A stretch of DNA of 64,000 bases from contig JAHDVF020001303.1 of assembly GCA_022606425.2 (NCBI GenBank), positions 388,517 through 452,516 of the forward strand. Reading direction: 5' to 3'. This document shows, piece by piece, positions 30,581-39,506 of the stretch. A program made the position numbers and the translations under genes. Origin of the DNA: Lepidostoma basale. Its lineage: Eukaryota > Arthropoda > Insecta > Trichoptera > Lepidostomatidae. The first letter of the stretch is position 1; every line of letters begins with the position of its first letter. The notes under the pieces are model-generated. The model was not told where the DNA came from, did not search any database, and saw nothing but the letters and a program-made list of their open reading frames with translations.

Positions 30581-31082
30581 TTGGGTGTTTTTTTCAGAGG
30601 TTTGGTTTTTAAACCGGCAACATTGTTTCTATAGACTGTCAATTTGACAGTTGACAGTTGATTTGTAATTAATACGTTTTGTCATTTTACCATAAATAGA
30701 CTGACGTCAGAACAGCGCTTACAAATTGTACAAATTTATTTAAAAATCATGGTGGAAAAACGCAAAACTTATCGTGTACTACGTCCATTTTACGGTCGAT
30801 ATAATCGTCCATCCGAGGAAGTTATTCGGAAGACCATGGATCGTTTTCGCACCACGTATACTCTAGTGGATAATACGCATCCATAAAGACGAAAATTGTC
30901 GAAAATTGGATTGCGCTTCATTCGAGCTAGCCGTGGCGCTCATATGCCCTTAATTATTATTAAACAATAATGGCATAAAATTATCTATTATACGAAGCCA
31001 ATATCATAGACATTAACATTATTTAAATGTGTCTTTTTTTTCATATTGAATATGTATTGTATACCTTTAAAAAAATACCCCA
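30581..31082 (+). mobile_element. Tc1-like (IS630-Tc1-mariner) element, internally deleted
   Basis: Ends TTGGGTGTTTTTTTCAGAGG and, inverted, TGGGGTATTTTTTTAAAGG; TA duplicated on both sides (30579-30580, 31083-31084). The element is about 500 bp, so most of a roughly 1.2-1.3 kb element is missing. It contains the N-terminal part of the transposase (next entry). Confidence 0.8.
30680..30906 (+). pseudogene. Transposase N-terminus remnant of a Tc1-like element
   Basis: From about 30698, LTSEQRLQIVQIYLKI in one frame shifts to VEKRKTYRVLRPFYGRYNRP, SEEVIRKTMDRFRTTYTLVD, NTHP. This is the helix-turn-helix DNA-binding N-terminus typical of an insect Tc1-family transposase (DUF4817-like). The DDE catalytic domain is entirely missing; the sequence then passes into a short remnant before the right end. 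It cannot encode an active enzyme. Confidence 0.75.
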
Positions 31083-31084
31083 TA

Positions 31085-31140
31085 CGTATATGATAGAATA
31101 TTAAATGACGAAGTGAGAAAGGAATGTAAGGATAATAAAA
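31085..31140 (+). mobile_element. LINE-A fragment, continuation
   Basis: DRILNDEVRKECKDN, then decay. It completes the YDR block split by the Tc1-like insertion. The 3' UTR is lost. Confidence 0.6.
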
Positions 31141-31189
31141 TCAAATTTAAAAAAAGCAAATAATAAATAATAAGAAATTTATAAAAAAA

Positions 31190-31440
31190 GATCAATTACT
31201 TAAAAACATATTTCATAATTTTAAGCAACCTGTTCACACAAATATTTTGTTAAAAACCTTACCCCTCAATTTGCAAGCAAAAATAAGTGTATAGGTGACC
31301 CTCTGTCTAATTGGTAAAATCTTCAATTCTTCAAGCATCGTCTTAATTCGTGCGCGTCTAGTCAATACAATTCTCATTGCTCTATTTTGAATTATTGACA
31401 TCTTTTGAGTATTTGCATTATTTACCCACAGATTAATACC
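31190..31440 (-). mobile_element. LINE-D fragment
   Basis: Minus strand: GINLWVNNANTQKMSIIQNR, AMRIVLTRRARIKTMLEELK, ILPIRQRVTYTLIFACKLRG. The QNRAMR(I/V)(V/I)L, MLE-L.-L..-R blocks are typical of post-catalytic reverse-transcriptase sequence in jockey/CR1-like LINEs. Decayed text continues to about 31190. It is the only copy of this family here. Confidence 0.65.
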
Positions 31441-31442
31441 AA

Positions 31443-31520
31443 TTCGTAGCCTTAAATACCTTGGCAGCATTATCACTAAAGCGCTTGACGATTGATATAA
31501 AATTCAGAATTGAGTTGCAT
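31443..31520 (+). mobile_element. LINE-E copy, upstream piece
   Basis: RSLKYLGSIITKALDD corresponds to the F(K/R)YLGSII block of the reverse transcriptase. It is interrupted at 31521 by a LINE-A insertion and continues at 32050. Confidence 0.7.
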
Positions 31521-32049
31521 AAAAAAGCTAAGATGGCAGTACACAATGGTGTTCTTGTGCCGACCCTTATGTATGGAAGTGAAGCATGGAACTGGCAAAA
31601 GAAGGATGAAAGTAAAAGAAATGCAGTAGAAATGAGATCTCTAAGACGAATGTGTGGCAAATCTGTATATGATAGAGTGACAAATGCAAGTATAAGAAGT
31701 GAATGTGGTGCGAATGAAAATGTTATGAACAAAACAAGGAAAGGGTCATTAAGATGGTTTGGACACATGAAAAGAATGAGTGAAGGCAGAATGGTAAAGA
31801 AGGTATATGTAAACGGCGTGAACGGAGCTAGAAATAGAGGAAGGCCGAGGAAAACGTGACACGATAAAATCAATCAAATATTGAATGTCGGTCACGTGAG
31901 GAGTCGGAAAAATCGACGTGCGTGCATGACAAGATGTATGAATGTAGAGGAAGCGAGAGACGTATGTCAGGACAGAACAGTGTGGCGTTCCATTCTTTCT
32001 GCCTACCCCTCCGGGGAGACGGCGTGATGGTGAGTTAGTTAGTTAGTTA
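31521..32049 (+). mobile_element. LINE-A copy with target-site duplication (reference copy)
   Basis: Flanked by a perfect 9-bp duplication, GAGTTGCAT (31512-31520 and 32050-32058), so both ends are certain and the length is 529 bp. Coding: MAVHNGVLVPTLMYGSEAWN, WQKKDESKRNAVEMRSLRRM, CGKSVYDRVTNASIRSECGA, KGSLRWFGHMKRMSEGRMVK, GARNRGRPRKT, stop at 31857. Beyond the stop homology continues (DxINQILNVGHVRSRKNRRA, CMNVEEARDVCQDR). The 3' UTR has a CCCCTCCGGGG hairpin and GTTA units. Confidence 0.9.
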
Positions 32050-32582
32050 GAGTTGCATGACCTGCATTTAATAAAATGAGAACATTATTTTGCAACGATA
32101 ATCTTAACTTGAAACTCCGACAAAGAATGACTAAATGTTATATATGGTATGTTCTACTATATAGCTGCGAAACCTGGACTCTGAAAGTGAATGTAATGAA
32201 CCGGTTGGAAGCGCTCGAGGTGTGGATATACCGCAGAATGCTCCGTATATCGTGGACCGACAGGGTCAGTAATGCGGACGTACTACAGAGAGCCAGAGCC
32301 AATAGAGAGCTGTTGTTGGGGATGAAAATTAGAAAGGTCTCATAATTTGGTCATGTGCTAAGAGGAGAGAAATACCTCCTCCTTCGACTGATATTAATGG
32401 GTAAAGTGGAGGGACGTGGGGGAGTTGGTAGGAGGCAGCTGTCCTGGCTGCGGAATATCAAAAAGTGGACAGGAATCACAAGAGTTTAGAACCTGTTCCA
32501 AGTGGCGCAGGACAGAGATGCCTTTGCTGCAGTGATTGTCAACGTTAGAGGGACCTGACACGATACCGAAAGAAGAAGATAT
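32050..32582 (+). mobile_element. LINE-E copy, downstream piece
   Basis: MRTLFCNDNLNLKLRQRMTK, CYIWYVLLYSCETWTLKVNV, MNRLEALEVWIYRRMLRISW, TDRVSNADVLQRARANREL, then stop, FGHVLRGEKYLLLRL, GRRQLSWLRNIKKWTGI, AQDRDAFAAVIVNVRGT. This is the most complete LINE-E here. It ends ACACGATACCGAAAGAAGAA. Inactivated by stops and by the LINE-A insertion. Confidence 0.8.
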
Positions 32583-33118
32583 TATTCGTGTCCATTAATG
32601 ATATGAACATGAGTTATGTAGAATATTTATATCAATTTCGGAGACGTTTGATTAAACATCAGAACAATTATAGTCAATGGAATAGAAGCAGGAAGTCCTG
32701 CCGAGCATCCTGTTACCGCACGATGTCCCATATCACGTTTCTATTGCGAGGAGTAATACAATAGTTACAACAGGACACGATATAATTATTATAACCCATA
32801 CCAGCTTCTGTTTGTACTGTTAAACAAAGTTATATACAATGCTAATCTGCTTGTACGGCATTTATTGAAATGTAGATTTATGGTATATTGCAGTGGTCGC
32901 CAAACTGAATAGTCAAATTAATTAAGATCAGGACAACGATTTAGATTTCTTATTTTATTTCAATGAAAAAGTTTATTTTATAGAAATATGGAAATGACAT
33001 GTTTTGCTTTTCTTGTATTATCAAAATTTATTTAAAACTCGTATATTAAGTTTTATTATACTTTCTAATCGGTCGCGAATTTCTGATTCAGCGTTCATAT
33101 TTAGATTATTATATTTAA
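32583..33118. other. AT-rich unannotated region
   Basis: Nothing recognised. Confidence 0.35.
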
Positions 33119-33310
33119 ATCACGTCCTAGAAGGTCGATTCCCGGCGATGGCACACTGTCTTTGGTCTGGTGTAGAATTCTCGTGACAATAAAATGGCGA
33201 TAGATTGGCTACCTATCACATGTCATAAGAATCAATATAATAGCTAAAATAAATTGGATACAGTAATTGGGTTCAAACCTGTTATATACAAGAAAAAAAA
33301 ACGGCTCTTT
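33119..33310 (+). mobile_element. SINE-S copy, damaged head
   Basis: GAAGGTCGATTCCCGGCGAT (B box shortened to GGTCGATTCC), GGCACACTGTCTTTGGTCTG, GTGTAGAATTCTCGTGACAA, ATAAAATGGCGATAGATTGG, then the long 3' end GGATACAGTAATTGGGTTCA, AACCTGTTATATACAAGAAA and an A tail. Confidence 0.7.
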
Positions 33311-34085
33311 AAATGTTTGCTTATTATTATTATTATAATATTATTATTATCAAAACAAGCAAGCTTAATAATAAATTGTTTAAAGCAAGCTTGAATTATT
33401 TTTTTTTAAATTTAAAACATTATTTTTTCCACTTTTGAGTTTCTTTTTCTTAACTCGTTTCGAAGGTTTTGCAAATGAGTTTATATCGATGTCCCTATAA
33501 TGATGAAAAAAACGTGTTTTTATTCATAGAAAAAAATCGTAATTATGGAATTTCACAGTGTTAACGCGTTCAGTCATATTTGAATTATTTTTGATAATAC
33601 CCAAGTAATGCAAAACATTCACATAAAATATAACAAAACTACTTTAAAGTGTATTTTTATTAATGATAAATATTCAGTATAGAGTTTTAGCTTTTTTTAA
33701 ATAATTATTTTGTTACGATTATAAAACAAACAAAAACACATTCAATCCTACTGCTTAAAAATATATTAAATTTATATGGCGTGATATACGAATAAAATGC
33801 AGAGTTATCTAGTTGCATGTTGAAAAATCTCTGCTGAATAATAGAGTCATTTGAATTGCACCCTTTGTCTAGAAGCTTCATAATGCAATATGCACCGGGG
33901 CTGCCGGCAGAGCAGCTCTGGACAATGGGGTGGGTAACCCAGTTTTTACCCACGTAAACGTGAGATGAATTTCACCCGCAGAGCAGCTCACGTTAATTAA
34001 TGTACTTGTTCACGTTTACCCCGTCAACGTCAATGCAGAATTTATTATTCTATTAAATAATATTCAACATAACAATGAGTTTAGA
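33311..34085. other. Unannotated region
   Basis: AT-rich. 33880-34015 is GC-richer with repeated GCAGAGCAGCTC (about 33907 and 33980); identity unknown. Confidence 0.35.
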
Positions 34086-34089
34086 ATAT

Positions 34090-34166
34090 AAATATATTTT
34101 TCTCTATAATGTCTATTTTCTAGAAGTTTCATTTTATTTTAAGGGAATAACATATTTCGCCTTGCT
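34090..34166 (-). repeat. R-family foldback, left arm
   Basis: GTCTATTTTCTAGAAGTTTC, ATAACATATTTCGCCTTGCT. It is cut by a LINE-J insertion; the right arm is at 34812-34925. Confidence 0.55.
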
Positions 34167-34803
34167 CAGTCAGCAAAACAAAAAGTTTTACAATACGCAG
34201 ACAACCTACAAGATGTAAGCTGACAATTGATGATATACCTGTGGAGCAAGTTATGAGCTTCAGATATTTGGGAGAAGAGATCTGCAGCCATAATGACCTT
34301 TATACCGAAGTACGAGAACATGTCAATAAAGCCACTGTCAATGCAGGATGTCTCTAGAATCTTGTCTGAAAGAACAAGCACATGCGTATTGATACCAGAG
34401 TTCGAATTTATAAGACATGCGTGCGACCTATCATGAGGTATGCTGTAGAGACGCGGGCCGACACTGTACGAACCAAGGGTATGCTAAGAACATCTGAGAT
34501 GAAGGTCCTAAGATCTATTACGGAAAAAACTCTTCAAGCTCGTGTACGTAGCGCAAACATAAGAAAAACTTGCGAAATAGAGGAAATCGTTCGTTGGAGT
34601 AGATCCAGAAGAAGATACTGGAGGGAACATGTAGCCAGAATGGATAGTGACAGAATCTCATATAAAAGCGCTTACGAAATCCACTCCGAACACCGTCTGG
34701 AAAACCATCTAAGAGATGTAGGGATAGCTGGTCCACATCATCCGAGGAGACATGATTTATGTGTCACAGATCGTCAGATCTATTAAAAGAAGAATAAGAA
34801 GAA
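34167..34803 (+). mobile_element. LINE-J copy inserted in a foldback, with duplication
   Basis: The 8-bp GCCTTGCT is duplicated at 34159-34166 and 34804-34811, defining a 637-bp insertion. In broken frames it reads CKLTIDDIPVEQVMSFRYLG, YTEVREHVNKATVNAGCL, then the open frame 34382-34786: MRIDTRVRIYKTCVRPIMRY, AVETRADTVRTKGMLRTSEM, KVLRSITEKTLQARVRSANI, WSRSRRRYWREHVARMDSDR. The tail is (GAA)n. Best LINE-J in the window; the catalytic part is missing. Confidence 0.85.
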
Positions 34804-34811
34804 GCCTTGCT

Positions 34812-34925
34812 AAGGCATAATCAAATTATGACCTTCAATTAAAGGCGAAATAAATCATATCCATTATATTTTTAAAAACTTCTAGATAACAGACGTTTTC
34901 ATTATAATTATTCTTTGAATGAAAA
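34812..34925 (+). repeat. R-family foldback, right arm
   Basis: AAGGCATAATCAAATTATGA, CCTTCAATTAAAGGCGAAAT, AACTTCTAGATAACAGACGT. It contains the AAAGGCGAAAU remnant of the hammerhead-like core. Confidence 0.5.
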
Positions 34926-35067
34926 GGACCGAATAATACTTTTAAAAATCCATATTTTGTAGCCATACGGTTCTTTGACAAAAATATTGATAAATATGTA
35001 TATTTTTAATATTAATAATTAATGGTATCAACAATGTTGAACTACCATTATTCGTTGTTTTTCCAAA

Positions 35068-35215
35068 TCAAAAACAACAACCAACCATCACGCCATCCCT
35101 CGAAAGCCAAGTATGCAGAGAGAATGGACCACCACACTACTCTATCCTGACACACCTCTCTAGCTCACTCCGCATTCATACAACGAGTCATACACGTACA
35201 TTGTTTTTCATAATA
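35068..35215 (-). mobile_element. LINE-A (GTT-tail subfamily) 3' end
   Basis: AACAACAACCAACCATCACG, CCATCCCTCGAAAGCC, GAGAGAATGGACCACCACAC, ACACCTCTCTAGCTCACTCC. The sense-strand tail is GGTTGGTTGTTGTT. The hairpin is degraded. Confidence 0.65.
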
Positions 35216-35295
35216 TTCTTTTATCCGCTTTTTTGCACGAAAAAGTGTTTTTTTATACCAAAATTTTCTTAATAAAATTTTAATAACAAAGAAAT

Positions 35296-35845
35296 ACGTC
35301 ATCATCATCATCATTTCTCTGCGCTACATCTCGGTGTGGGACTTCGCCTCCTCTACAACGGTCCTCCACTGACTTCTGTCCCTGACCACCTCCTCTCTCC
35401 ATTCCCCAGCTCCTTCCATTTTCTCCCACGCAATCCGCCCATCTTTTCTTCGGTCTGCCTCTTGGTCTCTTTTCGCGGGGCACTCATCTGGATATAATTT
35501 GTGGTGTTCTACCCTCTGAAATTCTTTCCACATGGTCAGCCCACCGTAGACGTTGACACTTACAGAATCTCACTATTGTTTCCTGGTTAATCAGTAATTC
35601 AAGTTCAAGGATTCTTTTTATTCTGTAAGTCCCATCCTCCAGCGTGGGTCCGAAAAAAATTCTCAGTATTTTCCTTTCAAAAACTGCCAGCCTGCCTTCC
35701 TCTTTCTGCGTTAGAGACCATGTCTCACAGCCGTAGGTCTCACAGCCGACTACCGGTCTTATAATAGTCTTATATATTAAAAGTTTGTTATTCCTGCTGG
35801 GTAACTTAGAGCCCAGATGTTTCTTACACCCACAAAGAAATACGT
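35296..35845 (-). mobile_element. LINE-G copy (longest), with ATG-triplet tail
   Basis: Minus strand: LLIYKTIIRPVVGCETYGCE, TWSLTQKEEGRLAVFERKIL, RIFFGPTLEDGTYRIKRI, LINQETIVRFCKCQRLRWA, EGRTPQIISR-like, REKRPRGRPKKRWADCVG, EGAGEWREE-type end. A small deletion lies near 35425. The 3' end is GCGCAGAGAAATGATGATGATGATG on the sense strand, so the tail here is a trinucleotide rather than ATGA. The first blocks (YGCETW, RLAVFERKILR) are the same module as in LINE-F. Confidence 0.8.
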
Positions 35846-36102
35846 ATAAAAATATATTTTGCTTATGAATAAGTACTTTTCATTCTTTTTGATTGCACTC
35901 CACTACGAGAAATAATGAGGCCGCACTCACGTAACGAGGATCGCTTATAGAAACGAAGTGAATTAGATCAGCGTGTCAGTCGTTATTATCCTGGTCACGT
36001 TCGTATTGTGAACATAATCTAATAATAATCAACGAACTTCGTATTTTTTATTTGATGTGCCGACTCAAGATTACAAAACGGAAACAAATAATAAACCAAA
36101 TT
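35846..36102. other. Unannotated spacer
   Basis: Nothing recognised. Confidence 0.35.
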
Positions 36103-36275
36103 AACTTACCATCACGCCGCCTCCACGAAGGGGTAGGCATAAATAATTGACCGCTTCACTATTCTTTCCTGAAATACTTATCTCGATTCCTCAACATTCA
36201 TACATCGTGACATGCACGCACGTCGATTTTCCAACTTCTTGCGTAGCCGAAATTTAATATATTTATTTTATTTTT
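36103..36275 (-). mobile_element. LINE-A 3' end, inverted
   Basis: TTACCATCACGCCGCCTCCA, CGAAGGGGTAGGCATAAATA, CTCAACATTCATACATCGTG. It is truncated after about 150 bp and followed directly by a second inverted copy. Confidence 0.65.
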
Positions 36276-36283
36276 TAAAACTA

Positions 36284-36805
36284 ACTAACTAACCATCACG
36301 CCGCCTCCCCGAAGGGGTAGACAGAAAAAATAGACTGCCACACTTTTCTTTCCCGACATATTTCTCTCGCTTTCTCAACATTCATACATCGTGTCATGCA
36401 CGCGCATTTCTCTGACTCCACACATGGCTGACATTCAATATTTAATTTATTTGATCGTGCCACGTTTTCCTCGGTCTTCCTCTATTTCTGGTTCTAATTA
36501 CATTGTTAACATAAACTTTTTTACCATTCTTTCTTCATTCATTCTTTCCATGTGTCCAAACCATCTTAATAATCCTTTCATAATTTTGTTCATAACACCA
36601 TCATTCGCACCGCATTCACTTCTTATATTTTCATTCGACACTCTATCATACACAGAATATTCACACATTCGTCTAAGAGATCTCATTTCTACTGCATTTA
36701 TTCTACTTTCATCCTTCTTTTGCCAGTTCCATGGTTCGCTTCCATACCTAAGAGTCGGTATCAGAACACCATTGTGCACTTTGTGCACTTGTGCATTTTT
36801 TTATA
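36284..36805 (-). mobile_element. LINE-A copy, inverted, near-complete C-terminal region
   Basis: Minus strand: VHNGVLIPTLRYGSEPWNWQ, KKDESRINAVEMRSLRRMCE, YSVYDRVSNENIRSECGAND, GVMNKIMKGLLRWFGHMERM, NEERMVKKFMLTM, then, after a frameshift, RGRPRKTWHDQIN-like text. The 3' end has CCCCTTCGGGG and GTTA units (36284-36298). Confidence 0.8.
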
Positions 36806-36809
36806 TATT

Positions 36810-36990
36810 TTTTTCTTGTATACGTCAGATCGTTTGAACCCAATTACTGTACACAATTTATTTTAGCTATTATATTGATTCTTATGACATGTGATAGACA
36901 GCCAATCTATCACCATTTTATTGTCACGTGAATTCTACACAAGACCAAAGAGAGTGTGACAATCACACTGCCATCGCCAGGAATCGATAT
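36810..36990 (-). mobile_element. SINE-S copy, inverted
   Basis: TTCTTGTATACGTCAGATCG, TTTGAACCCAATTACTGTAC, TGATTCTTATGACATGTGAT, GACAATCACACTGCCATCGC. The B-box region is cut (only GGAATCGA is left), so the tRNA-like head is missing. Confidence 0.7.
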
Positions 36991-37575
36991 TTTCGAAATA
37001 AAAGAACGTGTAGCTACTGTTAACAACAAAGTTCAAAAGCTGAACAAACGTGTTTAAACATTCAATCATAAAACATTTTTAAAAGACTATATTTTTACGA
37101 TTTCTAGAATATTATCAAATTTTAGCAAAAAATCTAGCTATTATGTAACAGAGTCGGGAATAAGGTATCTCATTTCAAGTTTTCACATTTTAAAAGTTGG
37201 TTTAAAAAACTTTAATTGACCCTCTAGTAAAATGAAATATTTGTAGCAGACCAGATTTTGCCCCGCGGATTCAAATTATAACTTTATCATATATAATGAC
37301 AAAAATGACTAAACGAAAAATAATGTAAATTAATCTCACTGAAAAATTAATTATAGGCACATTAATATATTAAATAATAATAAACACAAATCTTTATAGA
37401 TGGCGTTAGTATGTAGATTATATAGACTTCCACGTAAAATAGTAATCTTAGAGATTAACATATCTTCATAGATGGCGCATTGAAACTGACTGAAAATGTG
37501 AATTCTGGTGTTGGATTTTAACAAATATACAACTTCCAAAAATTATTACTAAACTATTTAATCTTTTTGTTTTTA
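36991..37575. other. AT-rich unannotated region
   Basis: ATAGATGGCG occurs twice (37397 and 37470). No element recognised. Confidence 0.35.
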
Positions 37576-37577
37576 TT

Positions 37578-37625
37578 TTGACAGCGATTGGTTTCTCCAG
37601 GCTAGCTGGTATTGACATACTGAGG
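37578..37625 (-). ncRNA. Hammerhead-related motif, decayed
   Basis: Minus strand: CAGUAUGUCAAUACCAGCUA, GCCUGGAGAAACCAAUCGCU. Helix II CCAG/CUGG and GAAAC are present, and CAGU/GCUG can pair as helix I, but the core reads AUGUCAA instead of CUGANGA. Related to 38654-38890 and 60535-60590. Confidence 0.3.
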
Positions 37626-37804
37626 CACTAGGAAGATAAAATGTGTAACTCGCAATTAAAAAAAAACATCACTCTTTTTGCTTTTTGCACAGTGCACATA
37701 TTGAATAGAATCATTTATTATTATTTTAAACTAATTTAAATAGATAGAAAAAATTCAACGATTGAATAGTTTGTTTTTAACACCACTAAATTTTGTTTCT
37801 TAAA

Positions 37805-37850
37805 CACCACCTACTGGTTTCGCTTCAAGCAGAGCCTCATCAGTGTATCA
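37805..37850 (-). ncRNA. Hammerhead-like motif with intact core
   Basis: Minus strand: CUGAUGA (37837-37843), GGCUC...GAAGC (helix II partly mismatched), GAAAC (37817-37821), CA, GUA (37812-37814). All core positions fit. Helix I is not evident. Confidence 0.4.
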
Positions 37851-38653
37851 AAATAATTTGGTTTAGTTTGTTTTGTTATACTGAAGAAGTGTCGCCTGAT
37901 ACGAAACTTGTTGTTAGTATTAAAATAAATTAATGGTTAAAAATTTCGTTTGTTTGTAAAAATGTACTTAATAAAATGTATGTAATGTAAATTAAGTGCT
38001 TTATACGAAAGAATTATTTAGATTATCACCAAAAGCAATATAAGTATCCCTTAAAATTAGTAAAAACAGCCTTTATATCCACTTCACACTTTAAGTAAGC
38101 TGAAGTAAATGCTAAAACCATTTCCATAAACCGGAAACTCAGTAACATGGAGTTAATGTTCTCCGCACCCCCTACCCTACCACTAAAGACATATTTCTAC
38201 TTTGCGATACTTTGCCGAGAAAATCTTATGCCAACTTCCAAGCGAGCGTAAACATTCCGTGGAAACTAAGTATTTTATCTTCAATTAAAACGATAATTGA
38301 AATGAGAATCGGCTTACAAATTTTAACACTTCTCCAAACAATTTAATGGAAAACTTTAAAAATATTCATCTTCTATAATTAGTTTTGTATGATGAACGCT
38401 TTATTTTGTTGTGATACAGATTTTTAATAGATTAATTAGGTTTTTTGATACACCAAACTCTAGAATCTCTTATGGTCATAATAAGTGTTTAAAAACAAAT
38501 CATTTTCAGTCTCAAGCGACTGACATACCATAGTTAACGTGTTAAAAAGAATTTTAATTATTAATAGTACTAATATTTTTATGAATATAATATGAACAGT
38601 ATTTGATTATGTGAAATGTAATCATTATTTAAAAAATAATAATTAAATGAAGC
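37851..38653. other. AT-rich unannotated region
   Basis: Around 37880-37912, ACTGAAGAAGTG and CCTGATACGAAAC resemble pieces of a hammerhead-type repeat but are not in workable order. Otherwise nothing recognised. Confidence 0.3.
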
Positions 38654-38890
38654 AATGTTTTTAACAGCTTCCACTTTTTTTCTTTATTTCGACAGCGACA
38701 GGTTTTGCCAGGCTCGCTGGTATCGACAGACTGGTGACACTTTTGCAAACCGAGTTCTTTATATACATACAGACCAGGTATATAAAAGACTCGGTTTGCA
38801 ATAGTGTCACCAGTCTGTCAATGCCAGGGGGCCTAGCGAAACCGGTCGCTGTTAAAATAAAGACAAAGGTGGAAGCAGTTAAAAAAACAT
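38654..38890. repeat. Foldback with paired hammerhead-related motifs
   Basis: Arms ATGTTTTTAACAGCTTCCAC... and the complement ...GAAGCAGTTAAAAAAACAT, about 105 bp each. The right arm (plus): CAGU, CUGUCAA, helix II remnants, GCGAAACCGGUC, GCUG; the left arm (minus) has CUGUCGA, CCAG/CUGG and AAAAC-CU-GUC. CAGU/GCUG can form helix I. The core differs from CUGANGA at A6, consistently in this family, so it may never have been active or may derive from a variant. Confidence 0.55.
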
Positions 38891-39205
38891 CGTTCTATTT
38901 AATCATTATTTAAAATTATTTAATTTTGTAAGGCGAATGTCGGAACATATTATATATAGATAGCCCATGGACCCCAGAACTTGACTTGATACTTGCTCTG
39001 TAGGTACAGTTGAAATTAAATACAAAATGTAGAAATACAATTTTATATTAACTAGTAATATCCTTGAGACAAACACCAACAAGGATCATATAATTGAAAC
39101 TATTAAGAAAGAAAAAAACAGAAGATGGCAGCGAGCTGCCGAAACCCGGTCGAAGCCATAAAACCAAGTGGACATTAAATACATGTTATGAAGTTTTTTT
39201 TTCAT
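38891..39205 (+). repeat. Spacer ending in a hammerhead-like motif
   Basis: 39112-39160: CAGAAGA (core U4 lost), GGCAGC/GCUGCC helix II, GAAAC (39141-39145), CCG, GUC (39149-39151). It is the same type as 39911-39942 and the arms at 59752-59890. The rest of the interval is unrecognised. Confidence 0.35.
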
Positions 39206-39212
39206 TATTTAA

Positions 39213-39506
39213 GTTAACATTGTTCTTTTTGTGTTAAATTATTTTTATTATTATTTTTATTTTGTTATTTTATTTTATATCATTGTATTTTATATTATTT
39301 GTTTTAGATTTATTTTGTGGGTGTCGGACGATCAAAGTGTGCGCGGGAGATGACTATTGGTGGCGATGAGGTTCGCAACCCATCACACCGCGTCTCCCGC
39401 GAGCGAAAAGAGAAGGATGGAGTGCCGCATCAGTAAAAGTGTGACAGTCCATTCTTTCTGCCTACCCTTTCGGGGAGACGGCGTGATGGTTAGTTAGTTA
39501 GTTAGT
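39213..39506 (+). mobile_element. N element, copy 4 (5'-truncated)
   Basis: Starts in the T-rich stretch, then GGGTGTCGGACGATCAAAGT, the hairpin block GCGGGAGATGACTATTGGTG ... GCGTCTCCCGC, GGATGGAGTGCCGCATCAGT, the LINE-A-type 3' end and four GTTA units. Confidence 0.75.

Noticed and set aside
30840..30906. Active Tc1-like transposase
   Set aside because: The DDE domain is absent, the N-terminus is split by a frame change, and a stop follows within a few codons.
31433..31873. 146-codon minus-strand ORF
   Set aside because: It is the antisense shadow of LINE-A (and the LINE-E edge); the same hydrophobic FVPILYIC-like antisense text appears opposite every LINE-A copy.
36391..36837. 148-codon plus-strand ORF, the longest on that strand in this region
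   Set aside because: It is an antisense shadow of the inverted LINE-A at 36284-36805.
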